Assembly (NCBI GenBank): GCA_025963345.1
Contig: JAOPUS010000067.1
Location: 1-8,476, forward strand
DNA: 8,476 bases
From: Blastococcus sp.
GTDB taxonomy: Bacteria > Actinomycetota > Actinomycetes > Mycobacteriales > Geodermatophilaceae
Direction of reading: 5' to 3'
The translations under genes were made by a program, and so were the position numbers. Position 1 is the stretch's first letter, and each line of letters begins with the position of its first letter. The notes below the pieces were generated by a model that saw only the letters and a list, made by a program, of their open reading frames with translations, searched no databases and was not told where the DNA came from. This document shows, one piece after another, positions 5,498 to 8,476 of the stretch.

Positions 5498-6511
5498 ATG
5501 CGCGCACGAATCCGGTTCATCGCTCCCCTTGCTGTCGCGGTCGCGCTGACCGCGGCCTGCGGGAACTCGGGCTCCTCCGGCACCGGGGGTGACGCCCAGG
5601 GCAGCGGCACCGCGTCCGGCGACACCTGTGCGCCGGTTGCCGGCGACAAGCTCGTCGTCCTCGAGGACGACAAGCACCTGCAGAACGCCGACAACGTCAT
5701 CCCGGCCGTCAACGCCCAGACCGCGCAGAGCCAGCCGGCGTTGCTCCCCGCGCTGAACGCCGTGTCGGCGGCGCTCACCACCAAGGACCTCGTCGACATG
5801 AACGCGGCCGTCGACGTCGACCGGAAGAGCGCGGAGGACGTCGCCGCCGCGTGGGTGGCGGACAGCGGGGTCACCGACGGCCTGGAGCAGGGCAGCGGCC
5901 CCATCGCGGTCGGTGGTGCTGGCTTCACCGAGTCAACTGTCCTGGCCAACGTCTACGCCGACGTGCTGAAGGCGGCCGGCTTCGACGCGAGCGTCCGTGA
6001 GGTCGGCAGCCGCGAGCTCTACCTCGAGGCGCTGATCACCGGGAACGAGATCCAGGCGTTCCCTGAGTACCTGGCTACGGTCACCGAGACCCTGAACAAG
6101 AAGGCCAACGGGCCCGAGGCCAAGCCGGTTGCCAGCGGCGACGTCGACGCCACGCTTGCGGCGCTGCAGCCGCTGGCGCAGGCGAACGGACTGGCCTTCG
6201 GGGAGCCTTCCGACGCCGTCGACCAGAACGCCTTCGCCGTCACCACGGCGTTCGCCGACCAGGTGGGCGTGAAGACGCTCTCCGAGCTGGCCGACGCCTG
6301 TGGCGACGGGTCGCTGATCCTGGGCGGTCCGGCCGAGTGCCCGACCCGTCCGTTCTGCCAGCCGGGCCTCGAGGACACCTACGGCCTGAAGTTCGCGAGC
6401 TTCCAGGAGTACGGAGACACCGGCGGCCCCTTGACCAAGGCTGCGATCCAGCAGGGCGAGGTCTCGATCGGTCTGGTCTTCAGCTCCGACGGCGCCCTGG
6501 CCCAGGGCTGA
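5498..6511 (+). CDS. Osmoprotectant ABC transporter substrate-binding lipoprotein (ProX/OpuCC-like), circularly permuted
   Basis: A 337-residue lipoprotein that should capture betaine/choline-type solutes outside the membrane. The start at 5498 gives a signal peptide MRARIR-hydrophobic-LTAAC with lipidated Cys21; an AAGG lies 10 nt upstream, and earlier in-frame starts would bury the signal. A Gly/Ser linker runs to about residue 43. Residues 51-125 (LVVLEDDKHLQNADNVIPAVN, ALTTKDLVDMNAAVDVD, EDVAAAWVADSG) are what normally forms the C-terminal end of this family. Residues 134-337 (IAVGGAGFTESTVLANVYADVL, GSRELYLEAL, PEYLATVTE, LGGPAECPTRPFCQPGLEDTYG, GGPLTKAAIQQGEVSIG) are the normal N-terminal and middle parts. 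The chain ends at SSDGALAQG, where LVVLEDDK usually follows. All parts are present once, in rotated order. PEYTGT is altered to PEYLAT. Tyr175, 191, 295 and 305 are possible ligand-cage aromatics. Confidence 0.9.
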   Translation: MRARIRFIAPLAVAVALTAACGNSGSSGTGGDAQGSGTASGDTCAPVAGDKLVVLEDDKHLQNADNVIPAVNAQTAQSQPALLPALNAVSAALTTKDLVDMNAAVDVDRKSAEDVAAAWVADSGVTDGLEQGSGPIAVGGAGFTESTVLANVYADVLKAAGFDASVREVGSRELYLEALITGNEIQAFPEYLATVTETLNKKANGPEAKPVASGDVDATLAALQPLAQANGLAFGEPSDAVDQNAFAVTTAFADQVGVKTLSELADACGDGSLILGGPAECPTRPFCQPGLEDTYGLKFASFQEYGDTGGPLTKAAIQQGEVSIGLVFSSDGALAQG

Positions 6512-6518
6512 ACCATCC

Positions 6519-6552
6519 GGGTCACCCGGCCGCAACCGCGGCCGGGTGACCC
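6519..6552. terminator. Perfect 15-bp-stem hairpin, bidirectional terminator
   Basis: The arms GGGTCACCCGGCCGC and GCGGCCGGGTGACCC pair without mismatch around the loop AACC. It begins 7 bp after the binding-protein stop and ends 4 bp before the stop of the convergent DUF1684 gene, so it can end transcripts from both sides. There is no U-tract, as often in high-GC actinobacteria. Confidence 0.8.
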
Positions 6553-6556
6553 CGGC

Positions 6557-7162
6557 TCAGTACCAGCCGCCGGGCGGGAGCTGTTCGCCCGCCTGGACCA
6601 CGGCGGGAATGCGGTCGCCCTCCGGGGCCAGCGGACAGGACCAGCGCGGGTCGTACGTGCACGACGGGTGGTATGCGAAGTTCAGGTCGACCACGAGCCG
6701 GTCACCGTCGCTGCCCAGGTCGGCCCCCTTGACGGTGTCGAGGAGATAGCGGCCGCCGCCGTACGTCGTCGTCCCGGCGCTGCCGTCCCGCAGGGGGAGG
6801 AAGACACCCCCGCCGTACCCACCGAGCCACCAGACGTCCAGCGGCCCCCGCTCGCCCAGTGACACCGTGCCGATCCGGTCCAGCGGGACGACGCCGTCCT
6901 CGGCCGTGGGCATTTCCAGCCGCTGCGCGGGCGCGGGCTCGAGCACGGCATCGAAGCGCAGCGCCGGGTCGTACGGCGCGAACGGAAGGCCCCGGAAGGC
7001 CTGCCGGGCCGCCGGGTCCAGCGGCGAGTCCGGATGGGTGGCGAACAGCTCGTCGCGGCCGTCCCGCCAGGTGCGCCAGCCGGACTCCGGGTCGGTCGCG
7101 CTCCGCGCGGCGGCGTAGAGGGCGCCCACCCGGCGGCGCCAGTCGAGCAGCGTGAGCGTCAT
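6557..7162 (-). CDS. DUF1684 family protein
   Basis: A 201-residue soluble protein with no signal peptide or membrane segment; the molecular function of DUF1684 is not known to me. Family hallmarks are seen: an N-terminal helical part with WRTWRDGRDELFATHPDSPL, a middle beta-rich part with WWLGGYGGGVFLPLRDG, GRYLLDTVKGADLG (137-150), and the most conserved block NFAYHPSCTYDPRWSCPLAP (161-180) with His165, Cys168 and Cys176. The start is ATG at 7162 (minus strand), which has no strong ribosome-binding site. The gene converges on the binding-protein gene across a hairpin and diverges from the DUF6779-like gene, so it is probably transcribed alone. Nothing visible links it to the transporter beyond position. 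Confidence 0.88.
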   Translation of the reverse strand: MTLTLLDWRRRVGALYAAARSATDPESGWRTWRDGRDELFATHPDSPLDPAARQAFRGLPFAPYDPALRFDAVLEPAPAQRLEMPTAEDGVVPLDRIGTVSLGERGPLDVWWLGGYGGGVFLPLRDGSAGTTTYGGGRYLLDTVKGADLGSDGDRLVVDLNFAYHPSCTYDPRWSCPLAPEGDRIPAVVQAGEQLPPGGWY

Positions 7163-7240
7163 GCCGCCACTCTGGCAGCCGTCGGGTCACGACGCGGCCG
7201 AGACGTCGGTGATCGACCGTGCACGGAGAGCTTCCGCCGC

Positions 7241-7246
7241 TACGCT
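7241..7246 (+). promoter_or_regulatory. -10 element of a leaderless promoter for the DUF6779-like gene
   Basis: TACGCT fits the TAnnnT -10 pattern and ends 7 nt before the ATG at 7254, so transcription would begin at or next to the start codon. There is no Shine-Dalgarno sequence in the GGGGGCC between them. This arrangement is the normal signature of leaderless genes in actinobacteria. No good -35 element is seen; GTGCAC at 7219-7224, 16 bp upstream, is only a weak match. Confidence 0.6.
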
Positions 7247-7253
7247 GGGGGCC

Positions 7254-8476
7254 ATGCCCCGCCGCGAGGACGACGACGTCGCCCCTCGGCCCGGCGCCCC
7301 CAGCCACCGGACGCCGACCCTCGCCGGCGGGTTCGCTCTCGCCGTCGCGGCCACGCTGGCGGTCTTCGTGACCGACAATCCCCAGTACCTCCGGGTCGCG
7401 GTCGTGGCGGTGGCCTGGGCTTTCGTACTCGCCGCCTTCGCCGCCGGCCGCCGCGGCACCGATCGGGTCGCCGCCGCGGCCCGGGAACTGGAGCTGCGCC
7501 GGGCCTACGAACTCGAGCTCGAGCGTGAGGTCGCCGCCCGGCACGAGTACGAGCTGGAGCTGGAGAACGAGCTGCGCCGCGAGACCGAGGACTCGATGCG
7601 CTACGAGCTCGACGCGCTGCGCGGGGACATCGCCGCGCTGTCGGGCCTGCGCGACGAGGTCGCCCGGGTGTCCGAGCTCCGGGGTGACATCGCGGCGCTC
7701 ACCTCCCTCCGTGACGAGGTGGCGCGGGTCGCCGCGCTGCGCGACGACGTCGCGGCGCTCACTTCGCTGCGCCAGGACCTGGGCCAGCTCGCCGACCTGC
7801 GCGCCGACATGGGCCGGCTCCGGGCCGAGCTCACCGAGCAGCTGTCCAGCGAGATGCTGGTCGAGCGGATCGTCATGCGGACGCAGGCCAGCCGGCTGCC
7901 GGCCGATCAGGGCCGGCTCGACGGCCCGGGGCGCACCCTGGAGGGGGCGGCGAGCTGGGCCGACGACGTCCCGCCCCGGGAGCTGACCGGGGGATGGCCG
8001 GCCGTCCGCCTCGACGAGCCGCGGGAGACCCAGCAGTTCGAGCAGGTGCGGATCGAGCGCACCGGGCCACGCCCGCCGGTCCCGATCCCGCCGTCCGCAG
8101 CCACCTGGCGCACTCCCGACCGGGAGCCCCCAGCCGCCGAGCCGCGACCGTGGGACGCCCCGCTGCCGGCCCCGCCGTGGGAGACACCGGCCACCAGCTC
8201 GTGGCCGGTCTCTGCGCCGGCGGTAACGCCCACGTCGACGTTCGCTGCTGTCGCTCCGCCGCCGTTCACCCCGCTGCCGGTCCGGGACGAGCCCGCCGCC
8301 GGGCCGCATCTCTGGAGCTCGATCGCCCGGCACGAGGAGGGCGCGCACGCGTCCCGCCATGCCGCCAGCGAGCCCGCCCCCGCGCCGGCCACGGCGGCCT
8401 TCCCGATGTCGCCGCCCCGGGCCGCCGAGGTCGCCGCCGCGCGCCCCGCCGTCCCGCCGCCGACCGCGCTCACGCC
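7254..8476 (+). CDS. DUF6779-like membrane-anchored coiled-coil protein, 3' end cut by window
   Basis: The frame is open from the ATG at 7254 to the window edge (407 codons, no stop). After an Arg/Asp/Pro-rich N-terminus, two hydrophobic helices lie at about residues 23-40 and 46-64, joined by the short turn TDNPQY, which is typical of DUF6779 proteins as I recall them. Residues about 75-205 are a charged coiled coil with YELELE repeats and then seven 10-residue units starting Leu-Arg (122-191), followed by SSEMLVERIVMRTQ. From about residue 215 the chain is Pro/Ala-rich with scattered Trp (RPWDAPLP, APPWETP) and probably disordered. The function is unknown; a cytoplasmic scaffold is a guess from architecture. 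The family name is moderately sure, the gene itself is secure. Confidence 0.82.
   Translation, partial: MPRREDDDVAPRPGAPSHRTPTLAGGFALAVAATLAVFVTDNPQYLRVAVVAVAWAFVLAAFAAGRRGTDRVAAAARELELRRAYELELEREVAARHEYELELENELRRETEDSMRYELDALRGDIAALSGLRDEVARVSELRGDIAALTSLRDEVARVAALRDDVAALTSLRQDLGQLADLRADMGRLRAELTEQLSSEMLVERIVMRTQASRLPADQGRLDGPGRTLEGAASWADDVPPRELTGGWPAVRLDEPRETQQFEQVRIERTGPRPPVPIPPSAATWRTPDREPPAAEPRPWDAPLPAPPWETPATSSWPVSAPAVTPTSTFAAVAPPPFTPLPVRDEPAAGPHLWSSIARHEEGAHASRHAASEPAPAPATAAFPMSPPRAAEVAAARPAVPPPTALT
7617..7826 (+). repeat. Seven in-frame 30-bp (10-residue) coding repeats
   Basis: Seven consecutive units each begin Leu-Arg: LRGDIAALSG, LRDEVARVSE, LRGDIAALTS, LRDEVARVAA, LRDDVAALTS, LRQDLGQLAD, LRADMGRLRA. 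The first two 20-residue pairs share 16 of 20 residues, but their codons differ at many third positions, so the duplication is not recent and selection acts on the protein. Hydrophobic residues fall at positions 1, 5 and 8 of each unit. Confidence 0.85.

Noticed and set aside
5498..6511. Frameshift or assembly error as explanation of the rotated binding protein
   Set aside because: One uninterrupted frame carries the signal peptide, linker, both segments and a stop followed by a hairpin, and no block is duplicated or missing. A misassembly would hardly give such clean ends, though read-level confirmation is not possible here.
2566..7253. Mobile element carrying the transporter genes
   Set aside because: I found no transposase, integrase, attachment-site duplication, terminal inverted repeats or tRNA gene in the window.
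7617..7826. CRISPR-like or satellite array
   Set aside because: The 30-bp periodicity is in frame, has no spacers, and units differ mostly at third codon positions, so it is a protein repeat.
6702..8360. Minus-strand reading frame of 552 codons across the DUF1684 gene and the DUF6779-like gene
   Set aside because: Its translation is Gly/Arg-rich without family motifs and shadows two supported genes, including the repetitive coiled-coil region, which creates open antisense frames.

Overview
The window is high-GC actinobacterial DNA. The gene set (a compact folate operon followed by DUF3180, an osmoprotectant ABC transporter, a DUF1684 protein and a DUF6779-like membrane coiled-coil protein) and the codon use suggest the Geodermatophilaceae (Blastococcus, Geodermatophilus, Modestobacter) or a close relative. 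The family assignment is inference from gene content, not a database result. Almost all of the window is coding, and no gap exceeds 150 bp.

Positions 1-2565 (+) hold the end of the folate block: the 3' part of folE, then folP, folB and folK, and a small DUF3180 membrane protein. folE/folP and folB/folK overlap by 4 bp, folP/folB overlap by 8 bp, and DUF3180 follows 7 bp after folK. This is one translationally coupled unit, supplying the pterin enzymes from GTP to 6-hydroxymethyl-dihydropterin pyrophosphate and on to dihydropteroate. A hairpin at 2660-2678 separates it from the convergent transporter ATPase gene.

Positions 2690-6511 hold a complete glycine betaine/choline/proline-type (OpuC/ProU-like) ABC importer split over two strands. 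The ATPase with C-terminal CBS domains is on the minus strand (2690-3886). Two permeases (3913-4620 and 4617-5351) and a lipoprotein substrate-binding protein (5498-6511) are on the plus strand. The divergent start codons are only 26 bp apart. A 146-bp gap before the binding-protein gene carries 11-bp-spaced direct repeats and a dyad that could be regulator sites.

The most unusual element is the binding protein. Its sequence order is circularly permuted relative to the usual ProX/OpuBC/OpuCC order. The segment that normally ends the protein (starting LVVLEDDK) follows directly after the signal peptide and linker, and the segment that normally starts the mature protein comes second. The chain stops at SSDGALAQG, just where the LVVLEDDK segment would normally follow.

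Positions 6557-7162 (-) encode a DUF1684 protein, separated from the binding-protein gene by a perfect 15-bp-stem hairpin. From 7254 (+) to the window edge runs a DUF6779-like protein with two membrane helices, a coiled coil built of seven 10-residue repeats and a proline-rich tail. It appears to be expressed from a leaderless promoter. In relatives, as I recall, DUF6779 genes lie next to folK-DUF3180, so the transporter and DUF1684 genes look like an insertion into that block.
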